A stretch of DNA of 64,000 nucleotides, from positions 1 to 64,000 of the forward strand of contig JAVBMR010000004.1 in NCBI GenBank assembly GCA_031552235.1, read 5' to 3'. The notes under the pieces are model-generated. The model was not told the origin of the DNA and searched no databases. It saw only the letters and a program-made list of their open reading frames with translations. Of the stretch, positions 1 through 6,780 are shown one piece after another (position 1 is the stretch's first letter; each line of letters starts with the position of its first letter). This DNA comes from WRDF01 sp031552235 (GTDB taxonomy: Bacteria; Bacteroidota; Bacteroidia; Bacteroidales; Rikenellaceae). The translations under genes and the position numbers were made by a program.

Positions 1-1
1 A

Positions 2-106
2 GTCTTTGAATATATCGAAATCTGGTATAATAAGATCAGACGCCATAAAGCGCTGAACAATATGACTATCGACGAGTTCTGGAAACTAAACGCAAAAAGT
101 GCTTAA
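2..106 (+). CDS. IS3-family transposase (OrfB), C-terminal fragment
   Basis: This is the last 34 codons of a reading frame that enters from outside the window and stops at TAA 104-106. The translated end contains YIEIWYNKIRRHKALNN followed by TIDEFWKLN. That matches the end of the DDE (rve) domain of IS3/IS150-type transposases, where a YNxxRRHxAL motif follows the catalytic Glu. The catalytic residues lie off the window, so activity cannot be judged. The right inverted repeat of the element should lie within a few tens of bases after the stop, but its partner is outside the window and its end cannot be fixed. Confidence 0.8.
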   Translation, partial: VFEYIEIWYNKIRRHKALNNMTIDEFWKLNAKSA

Positions 107-141
107 CTTTTTGTGCAGAATAAGTTGGGAAATCCAAAAAA

Positions 142-237
142 GAAACATTGCGGAAATAACTAAGAAAAGCTTTTTCATAATAGCAAGGTTTTGTTATATT
201 CTAATATAAAAAATATATTCGATTTCCACAATGTTTC
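142..237. repeat. Imperfect 16-bp inverted repeat next to the IS3 remnant
   Basis: Bases 142-157 and 222-237 are inverted copies with 15 of 16 positions matching (GAAACATTGCGGAAAT against the reverse complement of ATTTCCACAATGTTTC). About 64 bp of AT-rich sequence separates them. It could be the edge of a small transposable element, an IS insertion scar, or a long RNA hairpin. The interval 107-249 otherwise holds no gene that I can see. Confidence 0.5.
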
Positions 238-249
238 ATTGCTTATTTA

Positions 250-762
250 TTATTCTTCTTCATCTTCATGACAGATACACCCGGGGCAGGTACAGGTGCA
301 AGTGCACTCGGGATCGACACCCTCGCCGGCAGAATCATTTGTGGGATCGCTGGACTCACCAGAAGAATCACCTGCAGAGTTACCAGTAGGATCATCATCA
401 GGTTCGACAGCAGGCCCGCCAGAAGAATCACCGGTAGGATTACTATTGCTATCCTTAATACCTTTATAATCTTCCCACGCCTTTTTCAGATTTCTTGGAT
501 CGAGTTTAGTAGGGTCGTCACCGGGATCTTCATACGTCTGTCTGGAGCTAATAACATTTCCATATTGGTCTTCAACTCGTGTCTCAATGCCATTTATCGC
601 CTGCCGTGCGTTATCCCATGCACTACCGGGTTCCTTGTCAATTGCATTCATATCCCAATCCTTTTCTACCATCTCCTGAAGAAACTCCCACATATCATGC
701 TTAAAAACAAAGTGTCGAAAATCTTCATAATAGTGGGGTATACACTTTGAAAAACAACTCAT
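250..762 (-). CDS. Hypothetical acidic protein with Cys-rich C-terminal tail
   Basis: I do not recognise this family. The frame is open from a TTG at 774, but ATG at 762 is the better start and gives about 170 residues. The first ~100 residues look globular, with a Trp/Tyr/Phe-rich N terminus. Residues ~105-150 are low complexity, with repeats built from D/N-P-T-G/N-D/N-S and G-D-S-S-G units. The protein ends in a run CTCTCTCPGCICHE followed by acidic residues, which suggests metal binding (inference only). No signal peptide is evident. It sits between an IS3 fragment and a recombinase, so it is probably cargo of a mobile element. Its ATG lies only 11 bp from the ATG of the divergent HTH gene, so each gene's promoter would overlap the other gene. 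Confidence 0.5.
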   Translation of the reverse strand: MSCFSKCIPHYYEDFRHFVFKHDMWEFLQEMVEKDWDMNAIDKEPGSAWDNARQAINGIETRVEDQYGNVISSRQTYEDPGDDPTKLDPRNLKKAWEDYKGIKDSNSNPTGDSSGGPAVEPDDDPTGNSAGDSSGESSDPTNDSAGEGVDPECTCTCTCPGCICHEDEEE

Positions 763-773
763 CTGGGTTTCCA

Positions 774-956
774 ATGACAGGAGGATTGATATATAACAAC
801 AAAACTCTTTCAGAAAAATTGGGCATTAGCCATAAAACCCTCAAGAAATATCGAGACGATGGCTTGATAAACTATTCCCAGGTCTACGACAAATGCTATT
901 ACAGTCAAAAAGATATAGAGAGTTTTCTGGCTAAATTCCGCACTGAATTCCATTAG
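774..956 (+). CDS. Small excisionase-like helix-turn-helix protein
   Basis: This is a 60-residue protein if it starts at ATG 774; the frame is open from TTG 747. Nearly all of it is one MerR/HTH_17-type DNA-binding domain: LSEKLGISHKTLKKYRDDGL, then an INYSQ...CYYSQKDIESFL wing. This is the pattern of the small HTH proteins coded by Bacteroidales conjugative and mobilizable elements, some of which act as excisionases. Its stop codon (954-956) overlaps the stop of the convergent recombinase by 2 bases, a compact int/xis-like layout. It lacks the N-terminal helix of the longer Bacteroides relatives, so it may be a shortened form. Confidence 0.7.
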   Translation: MTGGLIYNNKTLSEKLGISHKTLKKYRDDGLINYSQVYDKCYYSQKDIESFLAKFRTEFH

Positions 957-2283
957 GCAGTTTCACCAATTGGCTTATTAAGCAATATCATCACATCATC
1001 CTTTAAAGTGGAAGGTAAGAATTTTGCATAGACCTTTTCGGTTGTCATTATAGACGAATGGCCTAATAGCTGACTTATTTTGTGTACGTCAACACCGGTG
1101 TTTAGTGCATATACGGCAAAACTATGCCTTGCTACATGGATTGACAGGTTGAAAGTCAGGTTTGCCTTCATCTTTCTGCCGATGGATTGTAGGGATGTTT
1201 GGATAGCCCTGTTTTTATTCTTTCGTTCATTGTCGAGAGCAGCCCGGTTTTTTAGGTCGAAATCGGCAGGTAGTAAATCGAAGACAAATTTTGTATTTAA
1301 TTTCTTTACTTTCCAGCGCCGCAGGATTTCAAAAGCCCCATCCATAAGAGGAGCAATATGAGGTTTCTTCCCTTTGAACAAGGTCTTTTTTACTGCTCTG
1401 CCAGCCCAATCAATATGTGACCACTCCAGAGTAAGCAGATCGGAATACCTCAATCCACAAGAGTAATATGAGAAAAGGAATAGGTCCATATAGTCGCGAG
1501 TCCGATCATGCTGCATAAACGGCCTCATATTAAGGAATTCCTTTAGTTGTTCCTGAGAAAGATAATGAACTTCTTCTTCCTCAAATTCTCCGTTATAAGA
1601 ACGTTCTTGTAAATTATAATAGCCATCACAAATGTCAGTGGCAAGTTTAGGGGTTATCAGTTGACATTTTCCTGCATACTCCAAGGCTACGAACAGCGGT
1701 TTGAGTTTTTTATTGATACTTTGCTTCTGGTTGCCTTCTTTGAGGCAGTATTTCTTATAATCGTCGAATATGACTATTGACAATTCATTCATTGGTAATA
1801 TGATTTCGCCAGTTGTCCGGCTGACAAAATCTCTAAACTTCTCGATGTTGTAACGGTCGTTATTGTAAGTAGAGTAGGCGATTTTATCGAGGTCAAGGCG
1901 TGATTTATTGAATGTAAGGGCGTATTCAATAAAGTCCTGTGACCTTGCAAGCTCCTCTTTTTGTTCTTTTGGCAGATAAGATTCGTCTTTAATTTTTTCA
2001 AAAGCGGCTTTGGTCAGGGGATATGGATATTCTGCCATCCTACGATCCATTTCTTCTTTAAGTTCTTTGAGTTTACTGTTTAGATTAGCATGAAATTGAT
2101 TTTTTAATCTCACTTGGTTTTTGGATTTGCTCCAATCATCCGGTTTAATAGATATTCCGGTAGTAATCAGACACTCCGCCCCGAAAGAAAATAGATAAGG
2201 TAGAGGCGGCGTTCTCCTTTTGAATTTGTTTTGCTTCTGAACCCGAAATAACCTTCAGGTAGTGTTGTTTTCAGACGTCCCAT
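953..2283 (-). pseudogene. Tyrosine recombinase (integrase), broken by a one-base frameshift
   Basis: The main open frame (953-2113, GTG at 2113) codes for the core-binding and catalytic domains of a phage-type integrase. It shows the Arg of CGLRYSDLL, the HVARHSF box, LLGHSS and the Tyr of TEKVYAKF. The usual Bacteroidales N-terminal arm is in another frame: ATG 2283 starts MGRLKTTLPEGYFGFRSKT and stops at TGA 2167-2169. The downstream frame continues upstream of GTG 2113 as ITTGISIKPDDWSKSK. Joining the two needs a -1 shift around 2170. A TAATTTTG promoter box lies 30 bp before ATG 2283, which supports that as the true start. The two pieces may reflect a real mutation, a sequencing error, or (least likely) programmed frameshifting. 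Without the arm, DNA binding at the attachment site should be impaired. Confidence 0.8.
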
Positions 2284-2313
2284 TTTGAAATCATTTTTAA
2301 GGTTTTTATGATA

Positions 2314-2321
2314 CAAAATTA
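2314..2321 (-). promoter_or_regulatory. -7 box TAATTTTG of the recombinase gene
   Basis: This is a perfect Bacteroidetes TAnnTTTG box on the minus strand, 30 bp before ATG 2283. It supports the long, frameshifted form of the integrase. Confidence 0.55.
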
Positions 2322-2494
2322 ACATCTCCATTACGGCTTAATGCACTGTTTACCAGTGACTAATATCGTCTTTCGATGTCAAGCGACGCCAATCTGCAGG
2401 CAATTTATCTAAGTAAAGACGAATTATCCTTTACTCGGGTAAAAAAAGTTAGGAAATTACTCAGAGTTATTCTTCCGGATAAGTCCAAAAAAAT

Positions 2495-2524
2495 AGCCAA
2501 ACAATCATTTTGGATTGTTTGGCT
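2495..2524 (-). terminator. Rho-independent terminator of the DUF2795 gene
   Basis: A perfect 12-bp stem (2495-2506 with 2513-2524) has a 6-nt loop. On the minus strand it is followed by a T-rich run (ATTTTTTTGG). It lies 46 bp after the DUF2795 stop. The stretch 2284-2494 between the recombinase and this hairpin shows no gene. Confidence 0.8.
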
Positions 2525-2570
2525 AACTTGCTAACTTCGTAATTATCAATATTTTTACCGATTTTTCCGA

Positions 2571-2792
2571 TCAATATTCATCCTCGTTGAAGAAGAAATC
2601 GTCCTTGCTGGGGTAGTCGGGCCAGATGTCTTCTATGGTTTCGTAGATCTCGCCTTCGTCCTCGATTTCGTTGAGGTTCTCGATCACTTCGAGCGGGGCG
2701 CCGGAGCGTACCGCGAAGTCTATAAGCTCGTCTTTTGTTGCAGGCCATGGTGCATCTTCAAGTTTCGATGCGAGTTCGAGTGTCCAATACAT
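2571..2792 (-). CDS. DUF2795 domain protein
   Basis: A 73-residue, strongly acidic protein of the conserved Bacteroidetes DUF2795 family. It contains the near-invariant LEDAPWPATKDELIDFA stretch at residues 11-27, then APLEVIENLNEIEDEGE and a tail ending FFFNEDEY. The family is small, soluble and of unknown function. Related domains in other phyla resemble small nucleic-acid-binding folds, but nothing in this copy proves that. It has its own terminator at 2495-2524 and is a single-gene unit. It marks the return to core-genome composition after the AT-rich mobile patch. Confidence 0.9.
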   Translation of the reverse strand: MYWTLELASKLEDAPWPATKDELIDFAVRSGAPLEVIENLNEIEDEGEIYETIEDIWPDYPSKDDFFFNEDEY

Positions 2793-2860
2793 ATCGTTAG
2801 GTTTTTAATTGATTTTTCACGCTTTATGGTTCCGTTCAGACTGCGAATATAGTATTTTTT

Positions 2861-3421
2861 TCATTTCGCAGGTTCCCAAAACAACTCTTCCGCACCGAGT
2901 TGCCCGGAAAGTTTCCGTCCCGACACGTAGAGGTAATCAGAGAGCCGGTTCAGGTATATTATTGCGTTTTCCGGAACTTCGTGTTGATGCATGACCTTTA
3001 CCGCTGCGCGTTCGGCCCTGCGGCAAACGGTGCGGCATACGTGCGCCCACGAAACGAGCGGATGTCCGCCCGGAATGGTAAACCTTTCCAGTGGCCGGAG
3101 CGTTTTCTCCATGGCGTCGATCCTGTTTTCGAGCCACGCGATGTCGGCATCGGTTATGCCCGGTATTTTTTTCGCCGTTTCGCCGCAGGCGCAAAGCAAC
3201 GCCTCGACGCACATCAGCTTTTCCTGAATGAAGAGTATGTCCGCGCGGAGAACCTCCATTCCCGATTCGCCGGCAGGTAGTGAGTCGCGCAGGTATGCGA
3301 GAACGGCGCTGAGTTCGTCTACCGTGCCGTAGGCCTCGACGCGCAGGTCGTCCTTGCAGACCCTCTCGCCGCCTATGAGCGTGGTCGTACCCTTATCGCC
3401 GCATTTCGTGTATACCTTCAT
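2861..3421 (-). CDS. Cob(I)yrinic acid a,c-diamide adenosyltransferase, PduO type
   Basis: The enzyme transfers the adenosyl group of ATP to reduced corrinoid, the last activation step for coenzyme B12. The 186-residue protein is full length for the PduO/MMAB family. It has the ATP-binding TKCGDKGTTTL near the N terminus (5-15), FTIPGG at ~114-119, the CRTVCRRAER helix at ~129-138 and YLNRLSDYLYV at ~156-166, all family signatures. It is followed 6 bp upstream on the same strand by the short gene at 3428, so these two and the flavoprotein gene are likely co-transcribed. In this lineage it would serve B12-dependent enzymes such as methylmalonyl-CoA mutase, with corrinoid probably salvaged; no B12 synthesis genes are in the window. 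Confidence 0.92.
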   Translation of the reverse strand: MKVYTKCGDKGTTTLIGGERVCKDDLRVEAYGTVDELSAVLAYLRDSLPAGESGMEVLRADILFIQEKLMCVEALLCACGETAKKIPGITDADIAWLENRIDAMEKTLRPLERFTIPGGHPLVSWAHVCRTVCRRAERAAVKVMHQHEVPENAIIYLNRLSDYLYVSGRKLSGQLGAEELFWEPAK

Positions 3422-3427
3422 AACTAC

Positions 3428-3880
3428 CTATAACTTAAATACCTGCGGTTGCAGCCCATTGTCCTTGACATACAGCGTATAGCTCCTGCGCGATATCGTC
3501 ACATAGTCGCTGCCCGCGTTGCGCCCCCTGTCTTTCACGACCGCTACAGCGACTTTTTTCCTGCCGTTGAGCAGCCTCATCGCCGCCGCCTGCGACTTCT
3601 TCGTGGCGACATACAGAACACTCTCCGAGACGTTTGCCGGACAGTTCTCACTATTTACGATTTCCATGCCGCGAAAGTTGCAATAACTATGCAGTTTTTG
3701 CAGCTCTTTTGCCACCTTTCTCGAAACACCGTTGGCAATCAGTGTTTTATATTGCTGATTATTTTCAATGCCCCGGCATTTGCCCATGAATACCTGACGT
3801 TTCAGCCCGTAGACAAACGGGGAATGTATCCCGTGTCCGCGGAAATGGCGCAGGCGGTAAAGTATGTGGGGGCGTTTCAT
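3428..3880 (-). CDS. Short protein related to Bacteroidetes SAM-methyltransferase-like family, core domain apparently lost
   Basis: A 150-residue protein starting at ATG 3880 (8 bp after the flavoprotein stop); a longer frame to 4036 would overlap the flavoprotein and is not needed. The N terminus carries RHFRGHGIHSPFVYGL, a motif I associate with ~250-residue Bacteroidetes class I methyltransferase-like proteins. The C terminus (SRRSYTLYVKDNGLQPQVFKL) resembles the end of the same family. The glycine-rich SAM-binding loop expected between them is not visible. It may be a reduced paralogue with a new role or a decaying gene. Family assignment is from memory of the motif and is tentative. Confidence 0.6.
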   Translation of the reverse strand: MKRPHILYRLRHFRGHGIHSPFVYGLKRQVFMGKCRGIENNQQYKTLIANGVSRKVAKELQKLHSYCNFRGMEIVNSENCPANVSESVLYVATKKSQAAAMRLLNGRKKVAVAVVKDRGRNAGSDYVTISRRSYTLYVKDNGLQPQVFKL

Positions 3881-3887
3881 CGTGCGG

Positions 3888-5135
3888 TTATTTTTTGAGT
3901 TGCCCGGCCAGCCAGCCTGTCGAAAAGGCCACTTGGAGGTTGTAGCCGCCGGTATCGGCGTCGATATCGAGTACTTCGCCGGCGAAATAGAGGCCCTTGA
4001 CGAGCTTCGATTGCATTGTTTTGGGATCGACTTCATTGCACGATACCCCGCCTGCGGTTACGACTGCCTCTTCGAATGTCCCGTAGTCGTTTATGGGAAT
4101 CTCGATGGCTTTCAGGAGCGCGATTATGCGTGTTTTGAGATCTTCGTCGATGTCGCGGACCGGGGTTGTGAGGACAATTCCGAGCATGGCTATGAACGGC
4201 GCAATGAGCGGTTTTGGCATGAGTTTGCGCAGAAGGTCGCTCAGGGGCAGGTCGGGTTCCAGTTCGGCTAACTCGCGGTCGATGCGGGCCGAAAGCGTTT
4301 CTTCGTCGAGCGCCGTTTTCAGGTCGAGCGAGAGCCTGACGTCCTTGCCTTCGATGACCGCGTCAACGGCCATGCGGCTGAGTTTGAGCGTTATGGGGCC
4401 TTCTATGCCGCGCGATGAGAACGAAAGGTCGCCGAATTCGTCGGCCGCGACTTCTCCGTCTATAATGAGTTTTACGCCTGTGTTTTTGAGCATGGTGCCT
4501 TCGATGGCACGGGCGAATTCCGACTCGCTGACCAGCGGCACCAATGCAGGCCGCAGCTCCTCGATCTCATGCCCCAGTTGGTGCGCGAACCCGTATCCGT
4601 CGCCGGTCGAGCCGGTGAGGGGGTAGGACACGCCGCCCGTGCATATGATCACGTTAGGCGCTTCTATGGTGCGCTCAAACCCCTGCTTGGTAGTCACTTT
4701 CACACCATATATCTTGTCGCCCAGTGTGCGTACCGCCGTAACTTTCGTGTTTATCATAATCTCGGCGCCCGATTCGGCCGCGAAGTCGATCATCCCGTTG
4801 GCGATGTCGTGTGCCTTCTCGCTGGCCGGGAACACACGCCCGCCGCGCTCGATGGTCAATTTGACCCCCTCGTTGCGGAAGAAGTTTATAAGCTCCTGGT
4901 TGTCGAACGCGTCGTAGGCATACGAAAAAAAGTCGGCGTTGGCCCTGATCTTGGCAAGGAATTCCTCGCGCGGCTTTATATTCGTGAGGTTGCAGCGGCC
5001 TTTGCCCGTGATGCGTATCTTGCGGCCGCACTTCTCCATTTTCTCTATCAGCAGGGCTTTCTTCCCGTTTCGCGCTGCGACCCCGGCAGCCATAAGGCCC
5101 GCGGCCCCCCCTCCTATGACAATTACGTCGTACAT
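3888..5135 (-). CDS. FAD-dependent oxidoreductase, HI0933/BaiN family
   Basis: A 415-residue flavoprotein with an N-terminal Rossmann FAD site GGGAAG (8-13), the family signature CGRKIRITGKGRCNLTN (36-52) and a C-terminal FAD-contacting segment GLYFAGEVLDIDADTGGYNLQ. The length and end motifs match the HI0933 (YhiN/BaiN) family, which includes bile-acid-modifying BaiN. The substrate of this protein cannot be told from sequence. It is the first gene of a three-gene run with the short methyltransferase-like gene and the cobalamin adenosyltransferase. A TATCTTTG box at 5153-5160 places the transcript start about 14 nt before the ATG. Confidence 0.9.
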   Translation of the reverse strand: MYDVIVIGGGAAGLMAAGVAARNGKKALLIEKMEKCGRKIRITGKGRCNLTNIKPREEFLAKIRANADFFSYAYDAFDNQELINFFRNEGVKLTIERGGRVFPASEKAHDIANGMIDFAAESGAEIMINTKVTAVRTLGDKIYGVKVTTKQGFERTIEAPNVIICTGGVSYPLTGSTGDGYGFAHQLGHEIEELRPALVPLVSESEFARAIEGTMLKNTGVKLIIDGEVAADEFGDLSFSSRGIEGPITLKLSRMAVDAVIEGKDVRLSLDLKTALDEETLSARIDRELAELEPDLPLSDLLRKLMPKPLIAPFIAMLGIVLTTPVRDIDEDLKTRIIALLKAIEIPINDYGTFEEAVVTAGGVSCNEVDPKTMQSKLVKGLYFAGEVLDIDADTGGYNLQVAFSTGWLAGQLKK

Positions 5136-5152
5136 TGTTTTTTAATTTTCCG

Positions 5153-5160
5153 CAAAGATA
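5153..5160 (-). promoter_or_regulatory. -7 box TATCTTTG of the flavoprotein operon
   Basis: Perfect TAnnTTTG box on the minus strand, 17 bp before ATG 5135. Confidence 0.7.
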
Positions 5161-5241
5161 AGAAAAACCGACTGTAAACCAAGTTCGCCCGAACCGCATT
5201 ATTTAAGGGGCTTTTTCTTCCTTTTTCTGCGAAAAAATGCT

Positions 5242-5249
5242 TACGTTTG
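5242..5249 (+). promoter_or_regulatory. -7 box TACGTTTG of nusB
   Basis: The box lies downstream of the upstream in-frame ATG at 5237, so that codon cannot be the start of the mRNA's first gene. This decides the nusB start in favour of ATG 5276. Confidence 0.65.
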
Positions 5250-5275
5250 CACCCGGAAATCAAGTTTATGCAAAT

Positions 5276-6214
5276 ATGTTAAGCCGGAGATTACTCAGGA
5301 TCAAGGCCGTCAAGGCACTCTACGCACACTTCAAATCGGAGGCCGATTCGCTGTCGGCGTCAGAGAAAAACCTGATGCACGCCATCGACAAGACGTATGA
5401 CCTGTACCACCAAATGCTCTGGCTGGTCGTGGAAGTCGCCCGCTATGCCGGGAACAGGCAGGAACTGGCACGCAACAAGAAACTTCCCACGCATGAAGAC
5501 CTCAATCCGAACACAAAATTCGTAGACAATGCCATTGTCGCCCAGATAGAGCAGAGCGACAGCCTGATAGCCTATCTCGAACGGAAATCGCTCGGGTGGG
5601 TGCAGTACCCCGAGCTTATAAAGGGCCTCTATGACTCGATGATCGAAAGCGATTACTACAAAGAGTATATGGCCTCGGAGGAACGCTCGTTCAACCAGGA
5701 CAAAAAGTTTGTCGAAGACTTTTTTCTGAACACGGTCGAGGACAACGAGGCGGTCGAAACCGCCGTTGAGGAGCAATCGATCCTGTGGGCCGACGACGTC
5801 GATTTCGCGTTGGTGCTTGTTAACCGGACGGTCGGCATGTGCCGCAGCGGCCAGGAAGACCTGCCGCTCCTGCCGGAGTTCAAAAACGACGACGACAAGG
5901 AATTCGTTAAGGAACTTTTCCGCAAGGCGTTGGTCAATTACAGTGAGTATATTTCTTATATAGAGCGATTTACGCAGAACTGGGACGTGGAGCGTATTGC
6001 CTATATGGACAATATAATAATGGTGGTGGCTATCTCGGAACTCGTGAACTTCCCGTCGATCCCGGTCAAAGTGACCCTCGACGAGTACATAGATATCGCC
6101 AAATTTTACAGCACGCGCAACAGCAGCCTCTTTGTGAACGGTGTGTTGGACAAGGCCATCGAGGTACTCAAAGAAGAGGGCAAGGTCAATAAGACCGGCC
6201 GCGGGTTGTTATAG
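5276..6214 (+). CDS. nusB: Transcription antitermination factor NusB, long Bacteroidetes form
   Basis: A 312-residue protein. The N terminus MLSRRLLRIKAVKALYAH matches the start of NusB. The C-terminal ~130 residues carry the helical NusB domain, with WDVERIAYMDNIIMVVAISELVNFPSIPVKVTLDEYIDIAKFYS and NGVLDKAIEVL. Bacteroidetes NusB proteins have a long insert in the middle, which explains the length compared with ~140 residues in E. coli. NusB binds NusE (S10) and boxA RNA in rRNA antitermination complexes. Start 5276 is preferred over 5237 because the promoter box lies between them. yajC follows 106 bp later with its own promoter. Confidence 0.92.
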   Translation: MLSRRLLRIKAVKALYAHFKSEADSLSASEKNLMHAIDKTYDLYHQMLWLVVEVARYAGNRQELARNKKLPTHEDLNPNTKFVDNAIVAQIEQSDSLIAYLERKSLGWVQYPELIKGLYDSMIESDYYKEYMASEERSFNQDKKFVEDFFLNTVEDNEAVETAVEEQSILWADDVDFALVLVNRTVGMCRSGQEDLPLLPEFKNDDDKEFVKELFRKALVNYSEYISYIERFTQNWDVERIAYMDNIIMVVAISELVNFPSIPVKVTLDEYIDIAKFYSTRNSSLFVNGVLDKAIEVLKEEGKVNKTGRGLL

Positions 6215-6287
6215 GTGCGATTTGCTTGTGCGTTGTTTCATATTGCGGAATACAGCGCGAAAAACTTGGCGGTCACGGATAATATGG

Positions 6288-6295
6288 TAACTTTG
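6288..6295 (+). promoter_or_regulatory. Promoter of yajC (TTG ... TAACTTTG)
   Basis: A perfect TAACTTTG -7 box has a TTG at 6266-6268, 19 bp upstream, which fits the Bacteroides -33/-7 spacing. The ATG follows 25 bp downstream. Confidence 0.75.
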
Positions 6296-6320
6296 CAAAA
6301 ATAATTTAATAATTACGAAT

Positions 6321-6638
6321 ATGAATTTGATGACAATTATGCTTCAGGCAGCAGCCAAAGGAAATAACACTATGTTCATTGTGTTTATGGTGCTTATTTT
6401 TGTTGTGATGTGGTTCTTCATGATCCGTCCGCAGCAGAAACGCCAGAAAGAAGCCATGAAATTCCGCGACTCGCTCCAGAAGGGCATGAAGGTGATAACT
6501 GCCGGCGGTATATACGGAACGATCAAAGAAGTGAAAGAAACTTACGTCCTGATGGATGTGGACAGCAACACGACTATCCGCGTCGACAAGACCATGATAA
6601 TGAAAGACAACAGCGATCTGCCGGCACAGCAGAAATAA
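6321..6638 (+). CDS. yajC: Preprotein translocase subunit YajC
   Basis: A 105-residue membrane protein, the usual length of YajC. A single transmembrane helix (about residues 18-36, FIVFMVLIFVVMWFFM) is followed by the signature IRPQQKRQKE and a small soluble domain with KGMKVITAGGIYGTI. YajC associates with SecDF and the SecYEG/YidC export machinery at the inner membrane. It is a single-gene transcript here: its own promoter at 6288-6295 and a hairpin terminator at 6663-6686. Confidence 0.95.
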   Translation: MNLMTIMLQAAAKGNNTMFIVFMVLIFVVMWFFMIRPQQKRQKEAMKFRDSLQKGMKVITAGGIYGTIKEVKETYVLMDVDSNTTIRVDKTMIMKDNSDLPAQQK

Positions 6639-6662
6639 GTTTGCTTGACGCGAAAAATGAAT

Positions 6663-6686
6663 AGGCCCGGACATCAGTCCGGGCCT
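6663..6686 (+). terminator. Terminator of yajC
   Basis: A perfect 10-bp GC-rich stem (6663-6672 with 6677-6686) has an ATCA loop and is followed by TATTTATT. Confidence 0.85.
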
Positions 6687-6735
6687 TATTTATTGGCTGC
6701 TGTCTTGAGGGGGAGCAAAAAATGACGAAAAAAGC

Positions 6736-6760
6736 AAAAGGGACCCGTAGGGCCCCTTTT
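6736..6760. terminator. Bidirectional terminator between yajC and thrC
   Basis: The stem AAAAGGG...CCCTTTT with inner CCC/GGG has one mismatch and a 3-nt loop. T-runs occur on both sides, so it can end transcripts arriving from either strand, mainly the thr operon, which ends at 6781. Confidence 0.75.
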
Positions 6761-6780
6761 TTGTTATGCTTTCCTTGTTG

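Noticed and set aside
3880..4036. Longer start (4036) for the short methyltransferase-like gene
   Set aside because: The extra 52 residues overlap the flavoprotein gene and lack family similarity; ATG 3880 fits the 8-bp operon spacing.
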